64,000 bases of DNA from Candidatus Gordonibacter avicola. GTDB lineage: Bacteria > Actinomycetota > Coriobacteriia > Coriobacteriales > Eggerthellaceae. The position numbers and the translations under genes were made by a program. Numbering within the stretch: position 1 is the stretch's first letter; each line of letters starts with the position of its first letter. The stretch lies in the NCBI GenBank assembly GCA_019113915.1, contig DXGM01000003.1, forward strand, positions 186,001-250,000, given 5' to 3'. Below the pieces are notes generated by a model. That model had not been told where the DNA came from. It worked only from the letters and a program-made list of their open reading frames with translations, and made no database searches. Below, one piece after another: positions 26,725-35,793 of the stretch.

Positions 26725-27690
26725 GGACGAACCCACATATTCCAGTAACTCGTCAAACACCGCGTCGAAATCTTCCACCGACACGCAGGCATTGATTTTG
26801 CCGCGGGCTGCGGCGGCTCCCGGGAGCCCGGCCATATACCACATGGCGTGTTTACGCATGCGCACAATGTTTTTGCCTTCGCGCTGAGCGAGCAAGCGCG
26901 CGTGACGACGCGCCATCGCGATGCGCTCTTCAACCGTTGGAAGCGGTGGCTCCATCTCACCGGCCAGCGCGGCTTTGGCCTGGGCGAACACCCAGGGGTT
27001 GCCCTCGGCTCCGCGCGCAATCATTACGGCATCGCACCCCGTGCGCTCTACCATGGCCACGGCATCCGCGCCGCAACGCACGTCTCCATTGCCAACTACC
27101 GGCACGCTCACCGCTTCCTTCACCCGCGCGATGACGCCCCAATCGGCCGACCCGCGATACAACTGCTCGGCGAAACGCCCATGCACCGCCACCGCGCACG
27201 CGCCAGCCTCTTCCATACGCTGCGCGAACGCGGGCGCCGATTCCTCACCCTCGGCCCAGCCGCGACGAAACTTCACCGTCACCGGATGCGCCACTGCTGC
27301 ACGCACCGCGCGCACGATGGCAGCCGCCAGTTCGGGCTCCTTCATGAGCGCCGAGCCATCGCCCTTGGACACAATCTTACGCGCAGGACACCCCATATTT
27401 ATGTCGAGGTAGGCAAGCGAGTCGCCCATCTCATCTTCGATCCAAGCCGCCTGCGCAGCCATCGTGTCCGGCTCATGCCCGAACAGCTGCACCGCCACCT
27501 GATCTTCGCCTTCCGCCAGGTGCAGCAAATGACGCGTCTTCTCGTTCGCGTACGAAAGCCCCTTCGCCGACACCATCTCGGTGTAGGTGAGATCGGCCCC
27601 CTGCTCGCGACAGAGCGTCCGAAACGCCTCGTCACTCACCCCCGCCATCGGCGCAAGCAGCAGATTATGAGATTGGAAAAAGTCGAACAT
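26707..27690 (-). CDS. dusB: tRNA-dihydrouridine synthase DusB
   Basis: 327 residues from ATG 27690; an in-frame GTG at 27708 overlaps the upstream stop and is the alternative. The FMN-barrel is recognised by LLAPMAGVSD, the signature DINMGCPARKIV with its catalytic Cys, VTVKFRRGW, AVHGRFAEQLYRG and VGNGDVRCGADA. It reduces uridine to dihydrouridine in tRNA. The last codons lie in the outer arm of a palindromic repeat element, and the stop codon TAA is at 26707-26709. Confidence 0.92.
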   Translation of the reverse strand: MFDFFQSHNLLLAPMAGVSDEAFRTLCREQGADLTYTEMVSAKGLSYANEKTRHLLHLAEGEDQVAVQLFGHEPDTMAAQAAWIEDEMGDSLAYLDINMGCPARKIVSKGDGSALMKEPELAAAIVRAVRAAVAHPVTVKFRRGWAEGEESAPAFAQRMEEAGACAVAVHGRFAEQLYRGSADWGVIARVKEAVSVPVVGNGDVRCGADAVAMVERTGCDAVMIARGAEGNPWVFAQAKAALAGEMEPPLPTVEERIAMARRHARLLAQREGKNIVRMRKHAMWYMAGLPGAAAARGKINACVSVEDFDAVFDELLEYVGSSAPSGR

Positions 27691-27698
27691 GCCGCCCG

Positions 27699-28217
27699 TT
27701 ACACCCACACAATTTCGCTTTTGCGGTCCTTGGGAGCTGTTTCGGCAGCGGCATAGCCGAGGGCGCAGATGCCGTGGACCTCATAGTCGGCGGGCACGCC
27801 AAGGGCGTCAAGTTCGGCGCGCACGTCGGGTTCGTTGCAGATGCCCTGCAGTTGGTTGATCCACACACTGCCAATTCCCAAACTATGAGCGGCCAAGAAC
27901 ATGGTTTGCAGCGCACAGCCATCGTCCTCACGGCCAAAGGCAGCGCCTTTCTTGTGCGCCACGATGATGGCCGCTTGCGGGCGATACATGTCATAAGCCT
28001 CGTTCACCAGCACCGCGCCCATGACCTCGGCCAACTGCGCAATGCGGGCGGCATCTTCCATCACCACAAACGTCCACTCCTGACGATTCATGGCGGAAGG
28101 TGCCCACTGACCGCAGGTAACAATGGTCTCCAGGTCCTCGTGCGGCACGGGGCGCTCTTCGAACTTGCGGATAGAGCGTCGGCTCATAATGTTTTCAATC
28201 ACCGGGTTAGTCTTCAT
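27699..28217 (-). CDS. Nitroreductase family FMN protein
   Basis: 172 residues. The start (NIMSRRSIRKFEERPVPHEDLE) and CGQWAPSAMNRQEW are typical of the nitroreductase fold. The segment LAAHSLGIGSVWINQL forms the FMN-binding/dimer interface. Members reduce nitro compounds, quinones or other substrates with NAD(P)H, so the physiological substrate cannot be read from sequence. GAAGGGAG precedes ATG 28217. It abuts dusB, whose start follows its stop by 8 bp. Confidence 0.85.
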   Translation of the reverse strand: MKTNPVIENIMSRRSIRKFEERPVPHEDLETIVTCGQWAPSAMNRQEWTFVVMEDAARIAQLAEVMGAVLVNEAYDMYRPQAAIIVAHKKGAAFGREDDGCALQTMFLAAHSLGIGSVWINQLQGICNEPDVRAELDALGVPADYEVHGICALGYAAAETAPKDRKSEIVWV

Positions 28218-28248
28218 GCCTTGCTCCCTTCATCCGTGCGCTCATCAG

Positions 28249-28449
28249 CTACGATGCCAAAACGTTGAGCATGTTCACCAACGTAAGCACAATGAGCACA
28301 ACCACCGCCGCCACTACGAGCAAACAGCCACACCCCAGCGCCAATTTCATGCCACCTGACGTGGTAGCCTGTTCCTCAGCCCGCGCCGCCTTCTTCTCAT
28401 CAAACGGATCGTCAAGCCAATCAAACTCGTCTTTACTCTTCCGCGCCAT
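28249..28449 (-). CDS. Small single-pass membrane protein
   Basis: 66 residues: a charged N-terminus (KSKDEFDWLDDPFDEKKA), then a Gly/Cys start to one hydrophobic helix at about 35-62. A good ribosome site (AGGGAAG) precedes ATG 28449, and the gene lies 4 bp after another small membrane gene. I do not recognise a family. Spacing and ribosome sites support real translation downstream of lepA. Confidence 0.6.
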   Translation of the reverse strand: MARKSKDEFDWLDDPFDEKKAARAEEQATTSGGMKLALGCGCLLVVAAVVVLIVLTLVNMLNVLAS

Positions 28450-28453
28450 ATAT

Positions 28454-28678
28454 CTACTTCCCTATGGTTACAGCCAAAACAACTATCAATACCACCACAA
28501 TAAATACCAATACAGCCGCCACTCCGCGGCCCATACTCTTGCGATCTTTCAAACTAAGCGTCTCCGGATCCTGCGGAAACGAACTCAACAGTTCAACATG
28601 CCCTCGGCACAATGTCACAATAAGAGTAATAAACGCCGCAGCAATCAGCGCTCCAACAATGGCGACCGGGGCATCCAT
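28454..28678 (-). CDS. Small two-helix membrane protein
   Basis: 74 residues with hydrophobic helices at about 5-23 and 50-71, joined by a loop containing FPQDPETLSLKDRKSMGRG. ATG 28678 starts one base after the lepA stop (TGATATG), so translation is probably coupled to lepA. No family is recognised. Confidence 0.6.
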   Translation of the reverse strand: MDAPVAIVGALIAAAFITLIVTLCRGHVELLSSFPQDPETLSLKDRKSMGRGVAAVLVFIVVVLIVVLAVTIGK

Positions 28679-28679
28679 A

Positions 28680-30482
28680 TCAGTCGTCTACTTTCAGGAT
28701 GGCCATGAAGGCTTCTTGGGGGACTTCTACGTTGCCGATGTTCTTCATGCGTTTCTTGCCGGCCTTTTGCTTTTCCAACAGCTTGCGCTTGCGACTGATG
28801 TCGCCGCCGTAGCACTTCGCCAGCACGTCTTTGCGCTTCGCTTTCACCGTTTCGCGCGCGAGCACGCGGCCTCCGATGGCGGCTTGGATGGGCACCTCAA
28901 ACATCTGACGAGGGATAATGGAGCGCAGCTTCTCAGTGAGTATGCGTCCACGCTCATACGCCTTGTCCTTGTGGATGATGAACGACAGCGCGTCCACCGG
29001 CTTGCCCGACAGCAGAATATCCAGCTTCACCAGCTTGCTGGGTTTGTAGCCGTCGAAGTCGTAGTCGAGGCTGGCGTAGCCCTTCGTGTTGGACTTCAGC
29101 TTGTCGAAGTAGTCCATGATGAGCTCCGACAGCGGAATTTCCCAGATCATCTCCACCGTTGTGGGCGACAGGTAGTTCATGGTGATGAACGTGCCACGTC
29201 GCGCGGTGGTGAGTTCCATCACCGCACCCACGTAGTCAGGCGGAATGAGGATTTTCGCCTTGAGGTAGGGTTCTTCGATGCGTTCGATCTCACCAGGATC
29301 GGGCATTTCCTGCGGGCTGTGCAGCGAAATCATTTCGCCACCTTGGCGATACACGTGGTACTCCACCGAGGGCGCCGTGGCCAAAAGGTCCAGGCCGAAC
29401 TCGCGCTCAAGGCGCTCCTTGATAACTTCCATGTGCAGAAGCCCCAAAAAGCCTACGCGGAAGCCGAAGCCCAGCGCGTGCGACTTTTCCGGCTCCCAAG
29501 CAAGCGCCGGGTCGTTGAGCGAAAGCTTCTCCAGCGCCTCCTTCAGCGGCTCGTACTGGTCGCCGTCGATGGGGAATAAGCCGGTGAACACCATGGGCTT
29601 GGCCTCGCGATAGCCCGGCAGCGGCTCGTCTACCCCGCCGCGAACGGCCGTGATAGTGTCGCCCACCTTCACCTGGCGCACGTCCTTCAAGCCCGTGACC
29701 AGGTAACCTACCTCACCCACAGAAAGCGTCGGCAGCGGCGTCTCGGCAGGGCGGCGCGCGCCTACCTCTTCCACCAGCACTTCGGTGCCCGTAGCCATCA
29801 TAAGTACGCGGTCGCCCTTCTTCATGGAGCCGTCCACCACGCGCACGAGCGCCACCACGCCGCGGTACGGGTCGAAATACGAGTCGAAGATGAGCGCGCG
29901 CAAAGGCGCGTCGGCGTCACCCATTGGCGAGGGGATGTTGTACACGATGGCTTCCAGCAGATCATGCACGCCCACGCCGGTTTTGCCGGAAGCGAGCACC
30001 GCGTCATCAGCGGGAATGGCGAGGCCTTCCTCAATTTCTTCGCGCACGCGGTCGGGCTCGGCCGCCGGCAGGTCAATCTTGTTGATGAGCGGGATAATTT
30101 CCAAGTTCGCATTCATGGCCATCATGGCGTTGGCCACCGTCTGCGCCTCGACGCCCTGGGTGGCATCCACCACCAGCACGGCCCCTTCACACGCGGCAAG
30201 CGAGCGGCTTACCTCGTAGGTAAAGTCCACGTGACCCGGCGTGTCAATGAGGTTGAACTGGTACGTCTGTCCGTCGTCGGCCGTGTAATCCACGCGCACA
30301 GCCTGGCTCTTAATGGTGATGCCGCGCTCGCGCTCGATGTCCATGCTGTCCAGCAGCTGTTCCTGCATGTCGCGGTGCGCCACGGTACCCGTGAGCTCAA
30401 GGACGCGGTCAGAGAGCGTCGACTTGCCGTGGTCGATGTGTGCAATAATAGAGAAGTTGCGAATGTGGTTCGGGTCGGTCAT
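28680..30482 (-). CDS. lepA: Elongation factor 4 (LepA)
   Basis: 600 residues from ATG 30482. The start [18 protein letters not shown] contains the P-loop. [21 protein letters not shown] is the G3 region, NKIDLPAA is G4, and the LepA-specific C-terminal domain holds [19 protein letters not shown]. LepA acts on translating ribosomes, possibly in initiation or back-translocation. A promoter lies about 64 bp upstream. Two tiny membrane-protein genes follow with coupling spacing. Confidence 0.96.
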   Translation of the reverse strand: MTDPNHIRNFSIIAHIDHGKSTLSDRVLELTGTVAHRDMQEQLLDSMDIERERGITIKSQAVRVDYTADDGQTYQFNLIDTPGHVDFTYEVSRSLAACEGAVLVVDATQGVEAQTVANAMMAMNANLEIIPLINKIDLPAAEPDRVREEIEEGLAIPADDAVLASGKTGVGVHDLLEAIVYNIPSPMGDADAPLRALIFDSYFDPYRGVVALVRVVDGSMKKGDRVLMMATGTEVLVEEVGARRPAETPLPTLSVGEVGYLVTGLKDVRQVKVGDTITAVRGGVDEPLPGYREAKPMVFTGLFPIDGDQYEPLKEALEKLSLNDPALAWEPEKSHALGFGFRVGFLGLLHMEVIKERLEREFGLDLLATAPSVEYHVYRQGGEMISLHSPQEMPDPGEIERIEEPYLKAKILIPPDYVGAVMELTTARRGTFITMNYLSPTTVEMIWEIPLSELIMDYFDKLKSNTKGYASLDYDFDGYKPSKLVKLDILLSGKPVDALSFIIHKDKAYERGRILTEKLRSIIPRQMFEVPIQAAIGGRVLARETVKAKRKDVLAKCYGGDISRKRKLLEKQKAGKKRMKNIGNVEVPQEAFMAILKVDD

Positions 30483-30545
30483 GTCCTGTCTTTCACGTTG
30501 CACGCGCCCCGCACGCGGGGTCACGAAAAGGGAAACGAAAGGGTC

Positions 30546-30574
30546 ATTTTACCTCATTCGCTCCAACAGCTTAA
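30546..30574 (-). promoter_or_regulatory. Promoter for lepA
   Basis: Minus strand TTAAGC (30569-30574), a 17-bp spacer, then TAAAAT (30546-30551). It would start transcription near 30539, about 57 nt before the lepA ATG. The -35 is a modest match. Confidence 0.45.
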
Positions 30575-30970
30575 CGACAGCTGTCCAAGCGCTCGATGAA
30601 TCCACGCGAGTACGCTGTGTGCGTGCCTCAAAAATACGTGGTTTCGGCAAATTCCCGTGAAATTGGGCGAATCCTTTGGTATTCTATCGCATTGTGTATA
30701 CAGCGATACGTGCGCGCGATGCTTTCCATCGCCGAATCCGCAGACGTGGCTGCGCTTTAGGATTCGTTTCGCTGGTGACCCGATTGGTCAGGAAACAGAG
30801 AAATCCCGCCTGTTTCACACGCAGTACGCCGCTTCTTGAAGTGGCCCGATCCTTTGCGGATCACGTGCGTGGCAATCGGCACCGGTGTGCTTAAGGGGCA
30901 TGCGCCCGCAGCGCTGTATACGGTACGATTGACCGCAATAAAGCACGATCCATTGGAGGAAAGAACACAC
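30575..30970. other. lepA-rpsT divergent intergenic region with inverted repeats
   Basis: About 400 bp without a supportable gene. TATCGC and GCGATA (30685-30690 and 30703-30708) flank the palindrome TGTATACA. A nested hairpin at 30733-30766 pairs CGAATCC/GGATTCG and GCAG/CTGC. The rpsT ribosome site GGAGGAAAG is at the right end. I see no convincing -35/-10 pair for rpsT; TATACG and TACGAT near 30917-30929 are weak -10 candidates. The rpsT leader may therefore be long and structured. Confidence 0.35.
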
Positions 30971-31483
30971 ATGGCGAACATCAAGAGCCAAAAGAAGCGC
31001 ATCATCACCAACGAGAAAGCCCGCATGCGCAATCGCGCGGTGAAGAGCGAGCTCAAGACTGCTATCCGTCGCGTCAAGGACGCTGTGGCTGCCGGCAACG
31101 GCGCCGAGGCGTACGCCGCCGCACTGGCCGCGTGCCGTCTGCTTGACAAGGCCGCTTCGAAGGGCGTCATCCACAAGAACCAAGCCGCTAACCGCAAGAG
31201 CGGTGTCATGCTGCTGGTGAAGGATGTCGTGACCGACGCCGACCGCGCCGCATACGTGAAGCCGGAGAAAAAGGAGCAGAAGACCGGCTCCAAGAAGGCT
31301 GCTGCGAAGGCTGCGCGCAAGGAAGCTCTGGCCGCCGCTTCCGCCGAGAAGGCGAAGCGTCGCGAGAAGACGCTGAAGGACGAGGCTGCCGCTGCAAAGC
31401 GCAAGGCGAAGGAGGCCGAAGAGGCTGCCAAGGCTGAGGCTGAGGCCGCTGCCGCCGAAGGTGCCGAAGAGGCTGCCGAATAG
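30971..31483 (+). CDS. rpsT: 30S ribosomal protein S20 with long C-terminal tail
   Basis: 170 residues from ATG 30971 (GGAGGAAAG upstream); an in-frame extension to 30836 has no support. Residues 1-85 are S20: [34 protein letters not shown] and [14 protein letters not shown]20 binds 16S rRNA. The normal protein is about 87 residues. Here some 85 more follow, almost entirely Ala, Lys, Glu and Arg, first basic then acidic, probably a long helix. The tail resembles the KA-rich tails of actinobacterial HU. A bidirectional terminator follows. Confidence 0.93.
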   Translation: MANIKSQKKRIITNEKARMRNRAVKSELKTAIRRVKDAVAAGNGAEAYAAALAACRLLDKAASKGVIHKNQAANRKSGVMLLVKDVVTDADRAAYVKPEKKEQKTGSKKAAAKAARKEALAAASAEKAKRREKTLKDEAAAAKRKAKEAEEAAKAEAEAAAAEGAEEAAE

Positions 31484-31531
31484 GTTTGATGCTTTTGGGA
31501 TTGCTCCCGCGATCCATTCGCATATCAAGGT

Positions 31532-31563
31532 GAAGAAACCCCCGATACTTCGGGGGTTTCTTC
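31532..31563. terminator. Bidirectional terminator between rpsT and holA
   Basis: A perfect 14-bp stem (31532-31545 and 31550-31563, GAAGAAACCCCCGA) surrounds a TACT loop. The A-rich and T-rich ends make it work in both directions for these convergent genes. Confidence 0.85.
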
Positions 31564-31592
31564 GTGTGTGGGAGTGGGAGTGATGAGAGTTA

Positions 31593-32570
31593 CTAGGAGC
31601 GCGTGGTTACCAGCAACACCCAGTCGAGGAAGGCGGCGTTGGGGTCGGTGCCACTTTTCATGGCGCGCTCGGTGTCGCGTGAGGATATGAGCGCTTGGCG
31701 CAGTTCGGCCGCCGTGAAGCCGCGGGCCCAGGTGGCGTGGTTCTTGCAACGCCAATCGGGAAGCTTGAGGGCGGCGGCAACGCCGCGTGGGTTGCCACGC
31801 TCTGCCAAGGAGCGCGCGCAAACCAGCTCGCGCAGGCGGGTGGTGCACATTGCAAGCAGCGCATGCGGCGACACTGAGTCCATGCGGCCCAGGTAGAGCA
31901 AACATTTGCGCGTATCGCGTGCGGCGAAGGCATCCACGAACTCCCAGGGTTTCACCTCAGCCGTGCGGCTGACCAAGCCCATGATCTCGTGTTCGTTCAC
32001 CGCATCGGAACCGCGGTGCGCGAGCGCAATCTTCTTGAGTTCGTTGTCCAGGTGCACCGTATCTTCGCCCACGAGGTCAACGAGCACGTTTGCCGCACCT
32101 TCGGTCAGGGTGACGCCATGGCCGACCGCCAGAGCGCGCACGGTTTTGGGCAACTCATAGCGCTTGAGGGGGGCGCAGTCGATGACCGCCGTTTTGCCCA
32201 GCTTAGCAACCGCTTTGTAAAGGCGGGTGTTCTTGGCCAGCTTTTCGGCCACCAGCGCGAGCACGGTGGTTTCGTTCGGCGCTTCCAAATAGGTGACCAG
32301 CGCTTCTGCATCGGCCTTCTTGAGTTTGTCAGCCCCACGCACCTCCACGAGACGCACAGGGCTTGCGAACGGCACGGTATTACAGGCGGCCACGATGTCG
32401 CCGCCGAGGGCCGTTTCGCCATTAAATTCGTCTGAGTTAAACGACAGATCGCCCAGCTTAGCAAGGCGCACGCGCAGGCGCTTCATGACGGTGTCGCGCT
32501 TGAGCGCGTCTTCTCCCACAATGAGATAGACGGGCAACAGCGGCGCTTCTTGTTTCGTGTTTTGAGGCAT
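31593..32570 (-). CDS. holA: DNA polymerase III delta subunit
   Basis: 325 residues. It begins PVYLIVGEDALKRDTVMKRL, has the typical ETTVLALVAEKLAKNTRLYK stretch and a middle AAA-lid region with TVHLDNELKKIAL. It ends with the DUF helical collar containing PDWRCKNHATWARGF. HolA opens the sliding clamp as part of the clamp loader. It follows comEC directly, a common arrangement. No Shine-Dalgarno is visible, but TAAAAT lies 6 bp before the ATG, the same spacing as at phoH, so a leaderless start is possible. Confidence 0.92.
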   Translation of the reverse strand: MPQNTKQEAPLLPVYLIVGEDALKRDTVMKRLRVRLAKLGDLSFNSDEFNGETALGGDIVAACNTVPFASPVRLVEVRGADKLKKADAEALVTYLEAPNETTVLALVAEKLAKNTRLYKAVAKLGKTAVIDCAPLKRYELPKTVRALAVGHGVTLTEGAANVLVDLVGEDTVHLDNELKKIALAHRGSDAVNEHEIMGLVSRTAEVKPWEFVDAFAARDTRKCLLYLGRMDSVSPHALLAMCTTRLRELVCARSLAERGNPRGVAAALKLPDWRCKNHATWARGFTAAELRQALISSRDTERAMKSGTDPNAAFLDWVLLVTTRS

Positions 32571-32579
32571 GGCTGTATT

Positions 32580-34925
32580 TTACCGCAGCGTTTCCACGCG
32601 AATGCCGTCGGGTTGCAATATGCATGAAACGTCCCCCTCTTCGTCGGTACGTAGGATCTGAGCGCCCACTTCTTGGAGGGTTTCAAGCGTGACGGGTGCT
32701 GGGTGTCCGTAGCGGTTGCCTGCTCCGGCACTCACCAGTGCGAGACGTGGGGTTAACGCTTGGGCAAGCTCAGGCGTGAGGGCGTTTTTCGAGCCGTGAT
32801 GGCCCACTTTGAGGACATCTACGTGGCCGACCGAGCCTTTGTCGACCATCTCTTGCAGCTGGTCGTGTTCGGCATCTCCGGTGAAGAGCGTGGTCCAATC
32901 GGTCACACCATCTGCGTCAACGTCGGCGCGCGCGAGCAGACACACGCTGTCGGCATTGCCCCCTTCATCTTGGAAGTGCTCGGGCCACACCACGTCGAGG
33001 TTGAAAGCACCGGCGCGAATCTTATCTCCCGCCGTGAGTCCTTCGACGTTGCCCTCCCCCACCAGGGCCTCGGCCGACGTACGCAAACTGGCGCAGGCTG
33101 CACAGCCGCATGAAAGCGCGTCGCGGGCGAGCAGGACGCTGTCCACCTGGACAACCCCCTTGAGCGATTCAAGGGAGCCGCAGTGGTCATCGTCACCGTG
33201 GGTGATCACCAGGGCATCGAGGTGCAGCACGCCGTGCCGCGCGAGCGCTTCGCGTAAGAGATTGTCTTTGTTGCCGGTGTCAACCAACACCGCCGCCGGC
33301 CCACTCCGGATAAGGAAGGCGTCACCCTGGCCGACATCGAGCATGACAATTTCGTTGCCAGCCGTACGGGGAATAATGATAACAACCAGGGCGAAGACCG
33401 CCACAAGCACGCCTGCCAACACCCCAACCACCCGCGCGCGTGCCTGCGGCCAAACAACCCAGAGCGCCACCATGCCAACCACAGTCAGGGCAAACGCCAC
33501 ACCGAGCGGGAGATTCACAGGAATGCTGGCGTAAGGCACCTCCGCAACCAGACGCACGAGGGCACAGAGGGCTTCAGCTCCCCCTTCGGCAGGAACCAAA
33601 AGAAAAGGCGCCGCACCTGGCACAAGCGCGCCCGCAAGAGCGGCCGCCAGCCCAAGACCACACACAGGCGCAAACAGAGGCGCGGTAACAACATTTGCAA
33701 GCGGCGAGATGAGTGACAGCTGCGAGAAGAGCGCCACCGCTAGGGGCTGCGCCACCACGCTTGATGCCACCGTGAGGGCAAGCGCGTCGGTGGCAAAGCG
33801 CGGCAGGCGCGGCACACAGCGCCTGATCCAGGCCGAAGCGAGGGGTACAAACAGCACAATGCCCAGCGTGGAGAGTGCTGAGAGCGCAAACGAAACCGAT
33901 AGCGCCGTGGCGGGGTTGAGCACCACCGCGCCCACCATACACGCGCCGAGTGCACTGGCGCTGGCTGAACGTCGCCGCGCGAAGAATGATCCCAGTCCGC
34001 ACAACGTCATGAGGGCAGCGCGCACGGCAGACACCGGCGCCGCCGACAGCGCGAGAAAGCACAGGATGAACGCCACCTGTGCGGCAATGGAAAATACACG
34101 AGGCGCACGCAAAGCACGCAGCACTGCGGCGGCAAGCGAACACACGATGACCAGGTGAGCGCCGGACACCGCCACCAAATGCGCCAACCCTGCCACCTTA
34201 AAGGCCTGATTGATATCCGTTTCGTTCAAGGCCGCACGCGACCCGCACACGAGCGCTTGCAGTACAGCAGCGCCCTCACTTCCCTGCGCTGAAAGCACGT
34301 CAAGCGCGCGCGAGCGCAGGGAGGTGAGGGCGCCAAGGGCATCCGTTCGTTCAAGGGGACGGACGTCGCGCGCGCGGGCCTCGGCCGCCACGCCGGTGCG
34401 CCAGCAGTAGTCGGCACTCTTCTCCGAAGGAGGCGCCAGCGACACAGCAGCCTCGAACACTTCCCCATAGCGCGGAGCGTAGGAGTCCTTTTCGAAGCTC
34501 AGGCGCACGTCCACCGCGCGCCCGTCGGGCAGACGGGCGCGCGCCGTTCCCTGCGAGCCATACAAACCCGGCGTGGCATCCTCAAGCGCTTCAAAACGCA
34601 GTATAGTTGCTGGCTGAGCTGCGACATCATGCTGGACTGTATGGAGAGCGGCCGCTCCTGCGCACCCGCAGGCGGCACCGGCGAGCGCACCGGTGAGCAC
34701 ACACCAGATAAGCGCACCGCGAAAGCGCCAAAGAAATGCCATAGCACCGCACGCCGCCGCACAGAAAGCGACGCCCTCCATGACACACACCGCCATATCC
34801 TGCACCCGCCCCACCGCAAACATGGCGGCGCAAGCAGCCCATAACCCCAGGCCAACGGCCAGCAAGGGCGGAATACTAGGGCGAATGGGATCCTCTGCGT
34901 GAGAGTGTTCGTCCACAACACTCAC
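32580..34925 (-). CDS. comEC: ComEC/Rec2 DNA-uptake channel
   Basis: 781 residues from GTG 34925, overlapping the comEA stop (GTGA). N-terminal helices and a DUF4131-like OB region lead to the Competence domain, with LAHLVAVSGAHLVIV and many transmembrane helices. A C-terminal metallo-beta-lactamase domain follows, with VDTGNKDNLL, ITHGDDDHCGSL and LKVGHHGSKNAL. ComEC forms the inner-membrane channel for single-stranded DNA during transformation. Together with comEA this suggests at least relics of natural competence; pilus genes are not in the window. Confidence 0.93.
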   Translation of the reverse strand: MSVVDEHSHAEDPIRPSIPPLLAVGLGLWAACAAMFAVGRVQDMAVCVMEGVAFCAAACGAMAFLWRFRGALIWCVLTGALAGAACGCAGAAALHTVQHDVAAQPATILRFEALEDATPGLYGSQGTARARLPDGRAVDVRLSFEKDSYAPRYGEVFEAAVSLAPPSEKSADYCWRTGVAAEARARDVRPLERTDALGALTSLRSRALDVLSAQGSEGAAVLQALVCGSRAALNETDINQAFKVAGLAHLVAVSGAHLVIVCSLAAAVLRALRAPRVFSIAAQVAFILCFLALSAAPVSAVRAALMTLCGLGSFFARRRSASASALGACMVGAVVLNPATALSVSFALSALSTLGIVLFVPLASAWIRRCVPRLPRFATDALALTVASSVVAQPLAVALFSQLSLISPLANVVTAPLFAPVCGLGLAAALAGALVPGAAPFLLVPAEGGAEALCALVRLVAEVPYASIPVNLPLGVAFALTVVGMVALWVVWPQARARVVGVLAGVLVAVFALVVIIIPRTAGNEIVMLDVGQGDAFLIRSGPAAVLVDTGNKDNLLREALARHGVLHLDALVITHGDDDHCGSLESLKGVVQVDSVLLARDALSCGCAACASLRTSAEALVGEGNVEGLTAGDKIRAGAFNLDVVWPEHFQDEGGNADSVCLLARADVDADGVTDWTTLFTGDAEHDQLQEMVDKGSVGHVDVLKVGHHGSKNALTPELAQALTPRLALVSAGAGNRYGHPAPVTLETLQEVGAQILRTDEEGDVSCILQPDGIRVETLR

Positions 34926-35578
34926 CCCACACTAATCTTGTCAGCCAAGTTGGCGAACTTTTTGTCACCAATGCCCGACACGCGCTTGAGATCTTCGATG
35001 CTTTTGAAGGGGCCGTTCGCTTCGCGGTCGGCAACAATTTTGTCGGCGGTGGAGGCACCGACGCCAGGTAACGTATCGAGTTCGGCAGCTGTGGCCCGGT
35101 TGATGTTGATTTTGCCACCCACCGCTGCACTAGGTGTAGAAGCTTGGGGCGCGGGTTCCCCCTCTGGTGAAGGAGGCGCTTCAACAGGTACGATAATCTG
35201 CTCGCCGTCTTCCACCTTGCGAGCAAGGTTCAAGCCGTCACGCAGCGCACCCTCGGCGAAACCTCCCGCTGCGTCCACCGCATCCTGCACACGCGCGCCC
35301 TCTGGGATGTCGTAGACCCCTGGGGTTATCACTGCCCCACCAACGTGCACGCGCACAAGTGTGGGCGCAGGCATATTTTCAGGGGAAGATTCCTCCTGAT
35401 CAGCGGACGGTGTGCGCTCGACGGCGAATCCGTCGGCCGTCGCCGCACCCAGAAGCGCGCCACCCGCGCACACGACCACCACCAGCACGACCGCCGTCAA
35501 CCCCACCAGTACTGGGAGCCGCGCCCCCGACAGATGCAGCTTCGCGCGCCACGACTCCGCGCTTTCCTGAAACGACAT
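34922..35578 (-). CDS. comEA: ComEA-type DNA receptor with SLBB domain
   Basis: 218 residues. One transmembrane anchor (about 21-47), an acidic spacer, an SLBB domain (VRVHVGGAVITPGVYDIPEG) and a C-terminal helix-hairpin-helix domain (INRATAAELDTLPGVGASTA, RVSGIGDKKF). This is the standard ComEA order in Gram-positive bacteria; it binds incoming DNA and passes it to ComEC. GAGGAGG precedes ATG 35578. An inverted repeat sits directly before the ribosome site. Confidence 0.93.
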   Translation of the reverse strand: MSFQESAESWRAKLHLSGARLPVLVGLTAVVLVVVVCAGGALLGAATADGFAVERTPSADQEESSPENMPAPTLVRVHVGGAVITPGVYDIPEGARVQDAVDAAGGFAEGALRDGLNLARKVEDGEQIIVPVEAPPSPEGEPAPQASTPSAAVGGKININRATAAELDTLPGVGASTADKIVADREANGPFKSIEDLKRVSGIGDKKFANLADKISVG

Positions 35579-35588
35579 GAGGCCCTCC

Positions 35589-35620
35589 TCGGATCGCTCT
35601 CACCTTCTTTTACGATCCGA
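35589..35620. repeat. Inverted repeat before the comEA ribosome site
   Basis: TCGGATCG (35589-35596) and CGATCCGA (35613-35620) form an 8-bp stem around 16 nt, ending next to the GAGGAGG of comEA. It could be an operator or an RNA hairpin affecting translation; sequence alone cannot decide. Confidence 0.4.
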
Positions 35621-35660
35621 TCGTAGCGCCGCAACCTTGCCGCTGGGCCGTCAGTCTACC

Positions 35661-35753
35661 GTCAAAAAGCCGCACAAATCTGGCACATTCCCAACGCCAG
35701 CACCGTCACCTACACGCCAAAAAGCCGGCGCGAACCAAGCGCATTCCCAACGC
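35661..35753. repeat. Diverged tandem duplication between thiI and comEA
   Basis: Two units about 55 bp apart share CAAAAAGCCG (35663-35672 and 35718-35727). They also share GCrCATTCCCAACGC (35683-35697 and 35739-35753). They occupy the thiI-comEA spacer where a comEA promoter or thiI terminator would be expected, yet I find no clear terminator there. Confidence 0.5.
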
Positions 35754-35793
35754 ATTTACAACGCCGCTGGTCAGAAGCTTATAAGAGGGCCTT

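Noticed and set aside
26628..27020. 130-codon frame ending in the palindromic repeat
   Set aside because: Out of frame with dusB; the repeat merely keeps it open.
30757..31431. 224-codon frame opposite rpsT
   Set aside because: Ala/Ser/Phe-rich complement of the KA/EA-rich S20 tail.
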